A DNA stretch of 64,000 nt from an uncultured Oscillospiraceae bacterium (GTDB lineage: Bacteria; Bacillota; Clostridia; Oscillospirales; Acutalibacteraceae): assembly GCA_900543395.1 (NCBI GenBank), contig UQQT01000005.1, forward strand, positions 1-64,000, in the 5' to 3' direction. Position 1 is the stretch's first letter. The number at the start of each line of letters is the position of its first letter. The position numbers and the translations under genes were made by a program. Positions 31,802 through 40,503 of the stretch are shown here, one piece after another. A model generated the notes under the pieces. The model saw only the letters and a program-made list of their open reading frames with translations. It did no database searches and had not been told where the DNA came from.

Positions 31802-34465
31802 GTGAACGATAACAGCAAAAAAACTTCCGGCGATACCGTCGACGAGTTTCTCTCGCGTTACCGCAGAATCGTTAAGCACACGGAGACCGTACGAACGTTC
31901 AGAACGAGCGATTCCGTAGACTCTGCGGACGGCGAAAGATCTCAAAGCGGAAAAAGCGTCCGCGCGTCCGACAGAACTATGGAGATCGACCCGCGCGCGA
32001 CGTTTAATCCCGTTACTCAAAGACAGATAATAACGAAAAAAGCTTCCTCTGCTCCTGACGGAAATACGGATTATGACAAAAAAGAATACACGGACAGATT
32101 TGTCACGGAACCCGAGCTCAAAGCTTCCGATATAAAAACAGCGAGAACCATGGAATTCGACCCCTCGGCACAGAAGAAAAAGGAGTCGGATCCTGATACG
32201 GTGGAGGGTCAGCAGACGTTCGCTTCATTCTTCGGTGAATCCGCCGATAAGGAAATTAAACGGAGCATAAAAATCACCTCCGAGCCCGAAGAGGCAGAAC
32301 CGGAATCCGACGGCGAATTCGATTTCGAAGCGGGCGACGATATTGCGTCGTTATATAAAACGCTCAACGTCGGCGAGGCTATGGCATTCGGAAAGAGCGA
32401 AAAATTAAGAGCCATTGCGAGAACTGCGGGGGACGACAGGGAGGTAAAGCTTGAAAATCAGCTTACTTTCCCCGGATTCGAGAGTGAAAAAAGAGAGTAT
32501 GTCGACGAGGAAAAGCTTGAAAAGGACGTCAGAAAAAACAGAATAAAAAAAGTCAGAGACTTTATGCTCAAAGGCGGAGTCGAAAAACAGAAAGACGAGG
32601 TAAACGGCGATATTGCCGAAAACGTTATAATAACGAACGTTACCGAGGACGAAATCGAAAAACGCGAAAGAACCGCCTCGTTTAAAAAGTTCCAGGGCGA
32701 ATTGTCGAGATTCGTTAAAACTCACGACAATGAGGGAATAGACCCCGGAATCGAGTATTCGTCCGAACACGACGTTAAGAATATAAACGCGTATATCCGT
32801 TCGGGAAAAAGAAAGTCGGGTATTCTCGTTTTGCTGAGCGGAATATTCGGTATTGCGCTTCTTATAATGTCGCTTGTTTCGGTCTCCTCGCCCGATACGT
32901 TTATGGGCGGAAATACGAAGCTGTACGCGGCGATAAACTTTTTTCCGCTTGTGATTGTCGGACTTTTGTGCTGTATAGATCTGCGAAAATGCTTCTCGGC
33001 TTTAAAACAGAAGCGTTTTGCCTCGGACATAAGTATTTACTTTATGTTCCTGTTTTCGGCAGCGCAGTGCGCGCTTATATGGTTTTACCCGGATACTCTC
33101 AATTCCGCGGTGCCGATGCTCGCCCCCGCGGCGATACTTTCGGCTCTTCCGCTTTACGGCGGACGGTACGTAACGTATAACAATATACAACTGTGTTTTA
33201 ACCGGTATTCCGGTAAGGACGTTTTAAATATTTTAAGGCCGTTCGGCGACGGCGGGCTTGCGAAAGAGATGATCGCGGGCTTGCAGACTCCGGGCGGAAA
33301 CGACGTAAAATACACGGCGAAAGCAAAGTCGGTTTCGGGATTTATGCGCTGTGCCGTAAACGCGGTGCCTCCCGACCCGTACGCAGATGCAGTTTCGTTC
33401 TCGTCGCTGTGCGTTTCGGTTCTTGTCGGCGCGATATCGGGAATAATCAGGAAAAGCGCGGTTACGGGATTTACTTCGGCCGCCGCAATACTTATACTTT
33501 CCGTTCCCGTAACATATATTTTTATAACGGTTCTCCCTTTGTTCAGAGAGAATTTAAAGCTTTACGAAAAGAAAGCATCCGTTCCGTCGTATTCCGTTGC
33601 CGGGAATATTTCAAAATCAACGGCGGTCATCTTTTCTTCTTCCAATATTATCGAGCAGTCTGCGTGCAGTATTCACGGAGTCAAAACGTTCGGCTCCGCG
33701 GATGCGGAAATGTCCGTTTTATATGCGGCGGCTCTTGTTATGAAAGCGCATACGCCTCTTGAAAAGATTTTTTCAAAGGCTGTAAATATTGAAGATATCG
33801 AAAACCTCAATACGGAGGATATCGTTTACGAAGAAAAGCTCGGTCTGTCGTCGTGGATTGACAACAACAGAGTCCTGTTCGGCAGCGAGGATCTTATGAG
33901 ACATCACAATATTCCGCTTCCGTCGGGCGATATCGATATTTATAAAGAGGGAAGCAGAAAGATAATTTTTCTTGCGGTCAACGATTCTCTCAAAGCGATG
34001 TTCGTCGTAAGCTATCATATAAAAAGGAGCGTTTCTCAGTTTTTAAGAGAGCTTACGAAACGAGGAATGGCGATACTTGTAGATACAATGGATCAGAATA
34101 TTACGGAGGAATTTCTTGAAAAGAAATGTAAGCTTCCTCAGAATTCCGTCAGAGTTATCGGTGTCAGAATCGGAGAGTATTACCGTCAGACCGCTTCGGT
34201 AACGGAGCCTGTCGTTCCTGTCGGAGGACTCCATTCGGGTACCATGGCATCCGAATCGAGTCTTATAGAGTCGTCGTTTCGTCTTGCCTCACGGCGCAGG
34301 GTTGCTTCTTCGGGAGTGTACACATGCGCGGTGATAGGAACCGCTCTCGTTACTGTTCTTGCATTTTGTTCGGGGCTTACATTGGTCGGCAGCTGGCAGA
34401 TAGTTTTGTTCAGACTGTTTTGGCTTGCGTTCGGGCTTATCACCCCGGCATTTATAAAAAAATAA
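31802..34465 (+). CDS. large membrane protein resembling a catalytically dead P-type ATPase
   Basis: 887 residues from a GTG with AGGTGA six bases upstream. Residues 1-330 are hydrophilic, charged and low in complexity. Membrane segments follow near 338-362, 373-394, 409-429, 436-453, 531-550 and 556-580. Beyond them the order mirrors a P-type ATPase: TAVIFSSSNIIEQS near 607 aligns with the xVVFDKTGTLTE phosphorylation site but lacks the Asp, AAALVMKAHTPLEKIFSKAV resembles the hydrolase S/EHP helix, NRVLFGSEDLMRHHNI resembles the nucleotide-domain GNxxLM segment, and LVDTMDQNITEEFL stands where TGDN is expected. GDGxNDxP is absent. Two C-terminal membrane segments close the chain. This is a resemblance by eye; a regulatory or structural role is inference. 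Confidence 0.55.
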   Translation: MNDNSKKTSGDTVDEFLSRYRRIVKHTETVRTFRTSDSVDSADGERSQSGKSVRASDRTMEIDPRATFNPVTQRQIITKKASSAPDGNTDYDKKEYTDRFVTEPELKASDIKTARTMEFDPSAQKKKESDPDTVEGQQTFASFFGESADKEIKRSIKITSEPEEAEPESDGEFDFEAGDDIASLYKTLNVGEAMAFGKSEKLRAIARTAGDDREVKLENQLTFPGFESEKREYVDEEKLEKDVRKNRIKKVRDFMLKGGVEKQKDEVNGDIAENVIITNVTEDEIEKRERTASFKKFQGELSRFVKTHDNEGIDPGIEYSSEHDVKNINAYIRSGKRKSGILVLLSGIFGIALLIMSLVSVSSPDTFMGGNTKLYAAINFFPLVIVGLLCCIDLRKCFSALKQKRFASDISIYFMFLFSAAQCALIWFYPDTLNSAVPMLAPAAILSALPLYGGRYVTYNNIQLCFNRYSGKDVLNILRPFGDGGLAKEMIAGLQTPGGNDVKYTAKAKSVSGFMRCAVNAVPPDPYADAVSFSSLCVSVLVGAISGIIRKSAVTGFTSAAAILILSVPVTYIFITVLPLFRENLKLYEKKASVPSYSVAGNISKSTAVIFSSSNIIEQSACSIHGVKTFGSADAEMSVLYAAALVMKAHTPLEKIFSKAVNIEDIENLNTEDIVYEEKLGLSSWIDNNRVLFGSEDLMRHHNIPLPSGDIDIYKEGSRKIIFLAVNDSLKAMFVVSYHIKRSVSQFLRELTKRGMAILVDTMDQNITEEFLEKKCKLPQNSVRVIGVRIGEYYRQTASVTEPVVPVGGLHSGTMASESSLIESSFRLASRRRVASSGVYTCAVIGTALVTVLAFCSGLTLVGSWQIVLFRLFWLAFGLITPAFIKK

Positions 34466-34483
34466 TAAGAGAGGTATTTTAAA

Positions 34484-35248
34484 GTGGATATATTCGGTGA
34501 TCTTTTTAACGGCGCGGTTTCATGGGGCAGTATTGCCGTCAGGGTTGTTGTTGCCGCCGTAGTAGGTATCATGGTCGGAATAGAGCGCGAGCTGTCGAAT
34601 CATCCCGCAGGCATGAAAACGCATTCGCTCGTTTGTCTCGGCGCCGCTATAACGTCGATAATTTCGCAGGAGATGGGCTTTGATATAAGCATGTCCGACG
34701 CGGCTGTTGCTGTCGGCGCAAAGGTAGATATTTCCCGAATTGCATCGGGCGTTGTTTCGGGTATCGGCTTTATCGGTGCGGGCGCGATTATTAAGTCAAA
34801 GGACGGAAGTGTCGTTACCGGTATCACTACCGCAGCCACGGTTTGGATAAGCGGATGCATGGGACTGGCTATCGGTATGGGATATTACAGAGTTACGCTT
34901 ATTGCATTCGTTATGGTTATGATTTCGACTCTTTTCTTAAAACAGTTTGAGGAGAGATTTATTAAAAACCGCGGAACCCGCCGTCTTGTTATAGTTCTCG
35001 GCAATAAGTCTGCGACACTGCCTCTTATCGAGGAGTATTTTGACAGAAAACAGATAGTCGTAACGTCTTTCGACTGCATCGGTTCGGACGAAGAGGATAA
35101 ACGCTATTATTTCTGCAAATACTTTTTAAGAATTCCGAAGTCGGTACCGTTTATGACAGTCGTAAGGGACCTCGCGAAGCTTGAGGACGTGTGCGACATT
35201 TATGAGAGTAATGCTCCCGTTGAGTCAAAACATGTAGAGAAAAAGTAA
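34484..35248 (+). CDS. MgtC/SapB family membrane protein
   Basis: 254 residues. The N-terminal half has four to five membrane segments with the MgtC signature GIMVGIERELSNHPAGMKTHSLVCLGAA and SGIGFIGAGAIIKSKDGSVVTGITTAATVW. The soluble C-terminal part (about residues 160-254) looks like an ACT-like domain. Family members affect Mg2+ starvation responses and F1F0-ATPase in some bacteria; no transport role is firmly shown. It starts with GTG 18 bases after the pseudo-P-type ATPase gene, so the two are probably co-transcribed. Confidence 0.88.
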   Translation: MDIFGDLFNGAVSWGSIAVRVVVAAVVGIMVGIERELSNHPAGMKTHSLVCLGAAITSIISQEMGFDISMSDAAVAVGAKVDISRIASGVVSGIGFIGAGAIIKSKDGSVVTGITTAATVWISGCMGLAIGMGYYRVTLIAFVMVMISTLFLKQFEERFIKNRGTRRLVIVLGNKSATLPLIEEYFDRKQIVVTSFDCIGSDEEDKRYYFCKYFLRIPKSVPFMTVVRDLAKLEDVCDIYESNAPVESKHVEKK

Positions 35249-35289
35249 CATTTATTTGTCGATTGTCGTTAATAATGCATAAAAATGTG

Positions 35290-35318
35290 TTGACGAAAGC
35301 TTGACTAACTGATATAAT
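35290..35318 (+). promoter_or_regulatory. promoter of the MFS transporter gene
   Basis: TTGACG (35290-35295) and consensus TATAAT (35313-35318) with a 17-base spacer, 37 bases upstream of the start codon. Confidence 0.8.
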
Positions 35319-35354
35319 GTACGAAGCGACTCAATTAGAAGGAGTGTCACTCGA

Positions 35355-36716
35355 ATGGCTGATAAAGCAAAAAAGGTTAAACTTAATTACGGAAAAACAG
35401 CCCTGATAGGTTTCGGATTCATGGCGGTTCAGATTGCGTGGATTATCTACAACGCTTACGTTCCGCTTATTCTCAAGGAGAACAGCACTATCGCGAATCT
35501 CTCATGGGCAAGCACCGCTGTCGGTATTATAATGGTTATCGACAACGTATTCGGCGTTGTATTCCAGCCCCTGTTCGGTAAAATATCCGACAGAACGCAC
35601 ACGCGCTTCGGCAAACGTACGCCGTTTTTAATGATAGGCATACCGGTATGTGCGCTGTTATTTATCTTTATTCCGCGTATACAGCTTCTCGGCGTGCTTA
35701 TGCTCGACATCATCGTGTTTAACTTCATAATGTCAACATGGCGTTCTCCCGTCGTTGCAATGATGCCCGACTTCGTTCCCTCTGAGCTTCGCGGCGAGGG
35801 CAATGCGGTTATTAACATCATGGGCGGCGTCGGTGTTGTTCTCGGTACCGTTTCCGGTAAAATAATCACAGGTATCTCCGGAAACAGCGAAACCCAGTTC
35901 GTAAGAAATAACGTTTTCCTTTTCGGTGCGATCGTTATGGTCGTATGTCTTCTTGTTGTCGTATTCCTTGTAAGAGAGCCGGACAACAGAATCACTAAAG
36001 CCGAATCTCTCAAAATCGCCGCGGATTATAAGAAGGCAAAAGGCGGTAAGGAGAAGAAAGCTTCAATCAAGAGTCTCGGACTTACAAAGGGCGAGAAAAA
36101 GAGCCTTATATTCATGCTTATCGCTCTGTTCTTCAACTCGAACGCTACCGATTCTATCAATACTTATTTTACCACATTCGCAAAATACGAGCTTAACTTT
36201 AAAGAGTCCGACGCGTCTCTTATAATTACGCTCTTTGCAGCCGCTACCGTTATCGGAGCTATTCCCGCAGGTAAGCTCGGTCAGAAATTCGGACGTAAAA
36301 AGACTATTATGTCGGGCTGGATCGGCGTTCTTGTTCTCTTCCTGCTCTATGCGATAACGCAGTGGTTCTGGCTTCTTTATGTCGCCATCGTTGCGGGCGG
36401 TATTCTTATTGCATTCGTTACTATCAATACGCTTCCCCTTGTTCTCGAAATCGGCGGTATCGACAGAGTCGGAACGTTTACCGGTTATTACTATACCGCT
36501 ACGTTCTCCGCTTCCATAGTAGGTCCCGTTCTCGTAGGTACCATGTTCGATATAACTAAGGTATTCTCCTCTACAGGAGAAATCAACTACTGGTCGCTGT
36601 TCTTCTACTGCCCCGTCTGCTTCGCTCTCGCGCTGTTGTGCATGTCGCAGGTTAAGCACGGCGAGACAAGAACAATCTCCGAGGAAGTGATAAAGGACGC
36701 TCAGCAGGACGACTGA
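35355..36716 (+). CDS. MFS transporter, GPH/SLC45-like
   Basis: 453 residues with 12 predicted membrane segments. The N-terminal half has QPLFGKISDRTHTRFGKRTPFLMIGIP, the cytoplasmic loop motif of the glycoside-pentoside-hexuronide and SLC45-type sugar symporters. A second copy is suggested by IPAGKLGQKFGRKKTIMSG in the second half. It probably imports a sugar or glycoside with a cation; the substrate cannot be read. A GGAGTG site precedes the ATG. It has its own promoter and is monocistronic. Confidence 0.85.
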   Translation: MADKAKKVKLNYGKTALIGFGFMAVQIAWIIYNAYVPLILKENSTIANLSWASTAVGIIMVIDNVFGVVFQPLFGKISDRTHTRFGKRTPFLMIGIPVCALLFIFIPRIQLLGVLMLDIIVFNFIMSTWRSPVVAMMPDFVPSELRGEGNAVINIMGGVGVVLGTVSGKIITGISGNSETQFVRNNVFLFGAIVMVVCLLVVVFLVREPDNRITKAESLKIAADYKKAKGGKEKKASIKSLGLTKGEKKSLIFMLIALFFNSNATDSINTYFTTFAKYELNFKESDASLIITLFAAATVIGAIPAGKLGQKFGRKKTIMSGWIGVLVLFLLYAITQWFWLLYVAIVAGGILIAFVTINTLPLVLEIGGIDRVGTFTGYYYTATFSASIVGPVLVGTMFDITKVFSSTGEINYWSLFFYCPVCFALALLCMSQVKHGETRTISEEVIKDAQQDD

Positions 36717-36723
36717 TATCGGG

Positions 36724-36793
36724 CTTTATCTTTCGGCGCAGACCGAAAATTTCTAAAAAATTTTCTAAACGCTTTCTTTACCCTCTCGCAGTA
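36724..36793 (+). repeat. intergenic direct repeat, copy 1
   Basis: Starts with CTTTATCTTTCGGCGCAGA and ends with ACCCTCTCGCAGTA. The same two blocks recur at 36880-36946, with AACG(C/T)TTTCT(T/C)TACCCTCTC conserved between them. In copy 1 TTTCGG...CCGAAA can form a small hairpin. It lies just after the MFS gene. Confidence 0.75.
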
Positions 36794-36879
36794 CCTATGT
36801 ACGGCTTCGGGGATAAAGAAGGCGTTTTCTGCATCCGAAATCTAAAGTCCGGGCAGGTCTCATCGCATGGAACGGCGGA

Positions 36880-36946
36880 CTTTATCTTTCGGCGCAGAGA
36901 AAAAAACAATGATTATTCCAAACGTTTTCTCTACCCTCTCGCAGTA
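36880..36946 (+). repeat. intergenic direct repeat, copy 2
   Basis: Second copy of the roughly 70-base unit, with identical ends and a diverged middle, starting 156 bases after copy 1. It is followed by a terminator-like hairpin at 36984-37022. No gene is convincing in this stretch. Confidence 0.75.
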
Positions 36947-36983
36947 AAGGGAGCGTTTTATTTTATGCGGAAAGCATACAAAA

Positions 36984-37022
36984 ACCGAGACCCGATAAAA
37001 AATCAAGTCCCGGTTTTTTTGA
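36984..37022 (+). terminator. intrinsic terminator in the repeat-bearing intergenic region
   Basis: AACCGAGAC and GTCCCGGTT arms with one bulge across an A-rich loop, then seven T residues. It may end the MFS transcript or a small RNA covering the two repeats. Confidence 0.65.
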
Positions 37023-37277
37023 ATAGTAAACATTATTTTATAGAGGAATACACATTGTATTCACGCGGTAAAGGCAGAGATTTTTAAGTATGATTTTGCC
37101 GACTTAAAACCGCCGATTTTATATTGCCGACGCATTGCTATTTATATTATTACCGTAAGTCTCATGCGGGAATATGATATCTTTCCCTGCAAAAGAATGT
37201 TTGTGTTTATGAAATGAAATCTGTGGTAAATCGTTATTCTACGGTCAAATTTATTGTTTAAATACGAACAATTCGAT
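37023..37277. other. AT-rich intergenic stretch, nothing recognised
   Basis: About 255 AT-rich bases between the terminator and the convergent DUF554 gene. Only short, unsupported open frames are present, and no RNA gene or operator was recognised. Confidence 0.4.
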
Positions 37278-38018
37278 TTATAAATTCGAAACAATCGAAT
37301 ACACCGCCGTTACCGGCAGTGCGGGGAGCATATTTCCGACTCTGAATTTTTTATTGAATACACTGTTGACTCCGACCGCGAAAATCATCACCGAGCCGAC
37401 GAGCGATATATCGTCGACGAGCGCGGTTGTCACATACGGTTTTATAAGTTCTGCAAGAAGCGTTATAGAACCCTGAAATATTCCTATCGGAATAAACGAG
37501 AAGAGACAGCCGATTCCCATTGACGACGCCATTACGATTATTATTAAAAAGTCAAGAAGCGATTTTGCAAACAACGTGGCATGGTCTCCCGTCAGCCCAT
37601 CCTGAAGCGAGCCGACAACCGCCATTGCCCCGACGCATACGACGAGCGACGAGCTTACGAACGCGTCCGTGAATCCGCCGTCGTTTTTGGCTTTGACCTT
37701 TTCTTTTAATTTATCGCCGAATTTTTCGAGATACTTTTCTATATTAATAAGCTCTCCGGTAAGCGTTCCGAGCGACAGACTTATAATCATCATCAGCGTT
37801 CCGTATGATGAAAGTCTGCCGTCCTCGATTATCAGCATTTTTGAAAGAGCGCCCGAGAGTCCGACGAACATTACCGCGAGTCCGAGCACCTTCATTAGCG
37901 AATCCTGCATTGATTCCTTTATTTTTTTACCGAAAAGCGTTCCGATAAGTCCGCCGGCTATGACCGCACAGACGTTGACAGCCGTTCCGAGCCCTTTAAG
38001 AGTGTTAAGAAGCTCCAT
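37278..38018 (-). CDS. DUF554 family membrane protein (YdfK-like)
   Basis: 246 residues with about seven hydrophobic segments. The N-terminus (GTAVNVCAVIAGGLIGTLFGKKIKESMQDSLMKVLGLAVMFVGLSGAL) and the QDGLTGDHATLFAKSLLDF segment match the DUF554 family, putative transporters of unknown substrate. It overlaps the upstream EamA-type gene by 14 bases, so the two are co-transcribed. Confidence 0.85.
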   Translation of the reverse strand: MELLNTLKGLGTAVNVCAVIAGGLIGTLFGKKIKESMQDSLMKVLGLAVMFVGLSGALSKMLIIEDGRLSSYGTLMMIISLSLGTLTGELINIEKYLEKFGDKLKEKVKAKNDGGFTDAFVSSSLVVCVGAMAVVGSLQDGLTGDHATLFAKSLLDFLIIIVMASSMGIGCLFSFIPIGIFQGSITLLAELIKPYVTTALVDDISLVGSVMIFAVGVNSVFNKKFRVGNMLPALPVTAVYSIVSNL

Positions 38019-38937
38019 GCACTTTACCTTCTTTCTTTTTTTCGGTTAAGGTAAGAATGAATAACGTCGACAGAATCAGCGCGAAGCCTATTAAATCGAC
38101 GGGGTAAAATTTTGTTTTAAGCCACAGCGCGGAAATTACCGCGGCGGAGAGCGGCTCAACGCTTGCGAACAAGCTTGCTTTTACCGCGCCTATCATCGTA
38201 ACGCCCGTCAGGTAGAATGTAAACGAGCATACCGTTCCGAGAATTACGATAGCCGAAAACGCCGTAATGCTGCCTTTATCGAGAGTGAATTCGTAATTCC
38301 ACGGACGGAAAATCAGACTTAATATTACGCCGCCTGTAAGCATTCCCCAGCCTGTGACGACTGCGGGGTTATACTTATTCATAATTCGTTTCGGCTGGAT
38401 TGAATATACAACGCAGGTGCATGCGGACAGCAGTCCGACAGTCAATGCTTTCGGCGAAATCGCAAGCGACGTAAACGAGCCGTGCGTTGCAATCAGGAAC
38501 GTGCCGGAAAGAGCGAGCACGACGGCGATTATCTCGTTTAAATGAGGTGCTTGCTTTTTTATAATGCATGTTACCGCCATGATCATAACGGGGTTTGTGT
38601 ACTGTAAAACCGTAGCCGTTCCCGCGTTCGAATACTGAATCGTATAAAAATACGTAAACTGGCACAGCATGAGACCCACTACGCCGAAAATTATCTGATC
38701 GAGCGCGTCGCGTTTGTTTTTGAACACGTCGAATATTCTGCCCTTGTATCTGACCGCACAGATTATGAGCAGGATAACTCCCGCCGTAAAAAGCCTCAAA
38801 GGAACGAGCGTCTGCGAGACAAAGCCCTTATTTTCAAAAAGGAACTGACCGCATGAGCCGGACAGTCCCCAAAACACGCCGCCGATAAGAGTCAGCACGG
38901 TGCCGAGCGCGTTTTTGTCTTTTAATAACTTATTCAT
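38005..38937 (-). CDS. EamA-type (DMT superfamily) transporter
   Basis: 310 residues with ten membrane segments in two EamA repeats (GVFWGLSGSCGQFLFENKGF in the first and LTVGLLSACTCVVYSIQPKR in the second). It probably exports a metabolite such as an amino acid or nucleobase; the substrate is unknown. The start at 38937 is preferred over 38952 because GGGAGAG lies six bases upstream. It heads a two-gene unit with DUF554 and has a good promoter. Confidence 0.87.
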   Translation of the reverse strand: MNKLLKDKNALGTVLTLIGGVFWGLSGSCGQFLFENKGFVSQTLVPLRLFTAGVILLIICAVRYKGRIFDVFKNKRDALDQIIFGVVGLMLCQFTYFYTIQYSNAGTATVLQYTNPVMIMAVTCIIKKQAPHLNEIIAVVLALSGTFLIATHGSFTSLAISPKALTVGLLSACTCVVYSIQPKRIMNKYNPAVVTGWGMLTGGVILSLIFRPWNYEFTLDKGSITAFSAIVILGTVCSFTFYLTGVTMIGAVKASLFASVEPLSAAVISALWLKTKFYPVDLIGFALILSTLFILTLTEKKKEGKVHGAS

Positions 38938-38960
38938 GTCTATCTCTCCCATAATATAAA

Positions 38961-38989
38961 ATTGTATATTTATAAATTGTATAAGTCAA
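38961..38989 (-). promoter_or_regulatory. promoter of the EamA-DUF554 unit
   Basis: On the minus strand TTGACT (38984-38989) and TACAAT (38961-38966) are 17 bases apart, 24 bases before the start codon. It is divergent from the queH promoter. Confidence 0.75.
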
Positions 38990-39010
38990 CGGCAATATTG
39001 TACAACAGTG

Positions 39011-39039
39011 TTTACATTCGATAAAAAAAATAGTACAAT
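39011..39039 (+). promoter_or_regulatory. promoter of queH
   Basis: TTTACA (39011-39016) and TACAAT (39034-39039) with a 17-base spacer. It lies inside the upstream extension of the queH frame, which argues for the ATG at 39056 as the true start. Confidence 0.7.
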
Positions 39040-39055
39040 AAAACACGGTGAGTCT

Positions 39056-39691
39056 ATGCAAAAGATAAATTATCAGAAAATGCTCGACGACGTTATCGAA
39101 AAAAATAAAAAAGACGGCATAAAGCCGACGCTTCTTCTGCACGCGTGCTGCGCGCCGTGCTCGAGTTACGTTCTCGAGTATTTAAATCAATTTTTCGATA
39201 TCACAATGTTTTTTTATAATCCGAATATCTCCCCGAGGGAGGAATTCGACTTCAGATTGTCTGAGCTTAAACGGCTTATAACCGAGATGAATTTGAATAT
39301 AAAAGTGACCGTCGGCGATTATGACAGCGATTTGTTTTATGAAAATTCGAAAGGTCACGAGTCTGAACCCGAGGGAGGCGAGCGCTGTTTCAGGTGCTAC
39401 GAAATGCGTCTTAGAAAAACGGCTTTGCTTGCAAAAGACGGCGGATTCGATTATTTTACGACCACATTGTCTATAAGTCCGTACAAAAACGCCGAAAAAC
39501 TCAATGAAATCGGCGGACGGCTTTCAGAAGAATACGGCGTAAAATATCTATATTCCGACTTTAAAAAGAAAAACGGATATAAACGCTCGATTGAACTGTC
39601 AAAAATATATTCGCTTTACAGACAGGATTACTGCGGCTGCGTTTTTTCTAAGGAAATAACGAGGAAGCTTCGAGCCGAAAAAGAAAAATAA
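39056..39691 (+). CDS. queH: epoxyqueuosine reductase QueH-type
   Basis: 211 residues. QueH reduces epoxyqueuosine in tRNA to queuosine, replacing QueG in many anaerobes. The conserved cysteines are visible: LLHACCAPCSSYVLEYL near residue 27, GGERCFRCYEMRL near residue 110 and YRQDYCGCVFS at the C-terminal end. The Cys sets bind a [4Fe-4S] cluster and an adjacent metal in the structurally known homologue. The start at 39056 is set by GGTGAG and the promoter position. It may form a short unit with the two following genes. Confidence 0.93.
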   Translation: MQKINYQKMLDDVIEKNKKDGIKPTLLLHACCAPCSSYVLEYLNQFFDITMFFYNPNISPREEFDFRLSELKRLITEMNLNIKVTVGDYDSDLFYENSKGHESEPEGGERCFRCYEMRLRKTALLAKDGGFDYFTTTLSISPYKNAEKLNEIGGRLSEEYGVKYLYSDFKKKNGYKRSIELSKIYSLYRQDYCGCVFSKEITRKLRAEKEK

Positions 39692-39724
39692 TAAAATAAT
39701 TTTAAATCGAAAGGAAAAACAAAA

Positions 39725-40492
39725 ATGAGAGTTATGAGCTTTAATGTTCTCTGCGGAGGAAAGGGAAAAAACTACTGGACGACGAGAAAGGATATGGTTG
39801 TTTCGGTTATAAAAAAATACAACCCCGATACGTTCGGACTTCAGGAGGCTCACAGCCGTTGGATGAATGTGCTGTGCGCAGGACTTCCCGAGTATGATTA
39901 TGTCGGCGTCGGCAGAGATAACGGAAAACGTCTCGGCGAGTTTTCCCCAGTATTTTATAAAAAGGACAAATTCGAGGTCGTTTCATCGGGTAATTTCTGG
40001 CTCAGCGAAACGCCCGAAATCGCGGGATCAAAGGGCTGGGACGCCGCGTGCGTGAGAATATGCTCATACGCCGTGTTAAGAGATAAAAAGACGAAAAAAG
40101 AGTTCGCGCATTTTAACACGCACTTAGACCATATAGGTCAGACCGCTATGAGCGAAGGCGCAAAGCTTATAGCGAAGAGGGCGGGAGAGGTTACGTCCGT
40201 CCCCGTTATCGTCACGGGAGACTTTAACGTCATGCCCGGCAGCGAGCCGTATAAGCAGATGATTAACGCAGGCTTTTCCGATACGAGAGACTGCGCGAAA
40301 ATGACCGACGGCTGCTATACGTTTCACGCGTTCGATATTCCGATAAGAGACGGCGAATGCGCGAGAGAAATTATCGATTTTATTTTTGAAAGAGGCGTTA
40401 AGAGCGTAAAGGAATTCAGAGTTATAACCGATAAATTCGGCGACAGATATCCGTCGGATCACTACCCGGTTATTGCCGATATTGAATTATAA
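39725..40492 (+). CDS. endonuclease/exonuclease/phosphatase family protein
   Basis: 255 residues. The fold's motifs appear in order: MSFNVLC (Asn), FGLQEAH (Glu metal ligand), HFNTHLDHIG (His), VIVTGDFNVMPGS (Asp-Asn) and YPSDHYPVIADI (C-terminal Asp-His). These are the catalytic residues of Mg2+-dependent phosphodiesterases of the DNase I/sphingomyelinase superfamily. There is no signal peptide, so it is cytoplasmic. The substrate (nucleic acid, inositol phosphate or sugar phosphate) is unknown. The next gene begins 11 bases downstream. Confidence 0.88.
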   Translation: MRVMSFNVLCGGKGKNYWTTRKDMVVSVIKKYNPDTFGLQEAHSRWMNVLCAGLPEYDYVGVGRDNGKRLGEFSPVFYKKDKFEVVSSGNFWLSETPEIAGSKGWDAACVRICSYAVLRDKKTKKEFAHFNTHLDHIGQTAMSEGAKLIAKRAGEVTSVPVIVTGDFNVMPGSEPYKQMINAGFSDTRDCAKMTDGCYTFHAFDIPIRDGECAREIIDFIFERGVKSVKEFRVITDKFGDRYPSDHYPVIADIEL

Positions 40493-40503
40493 GGACGTTA
40501 ATA

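Noticed and set aside
36797..37087. 96-residue open frame between the MFS and DUF554 genes
   Set aside because: It spans the repeat copy and runs through the intrinsic terminator at 36984-37022; no domain or ribosome binding site is seen.
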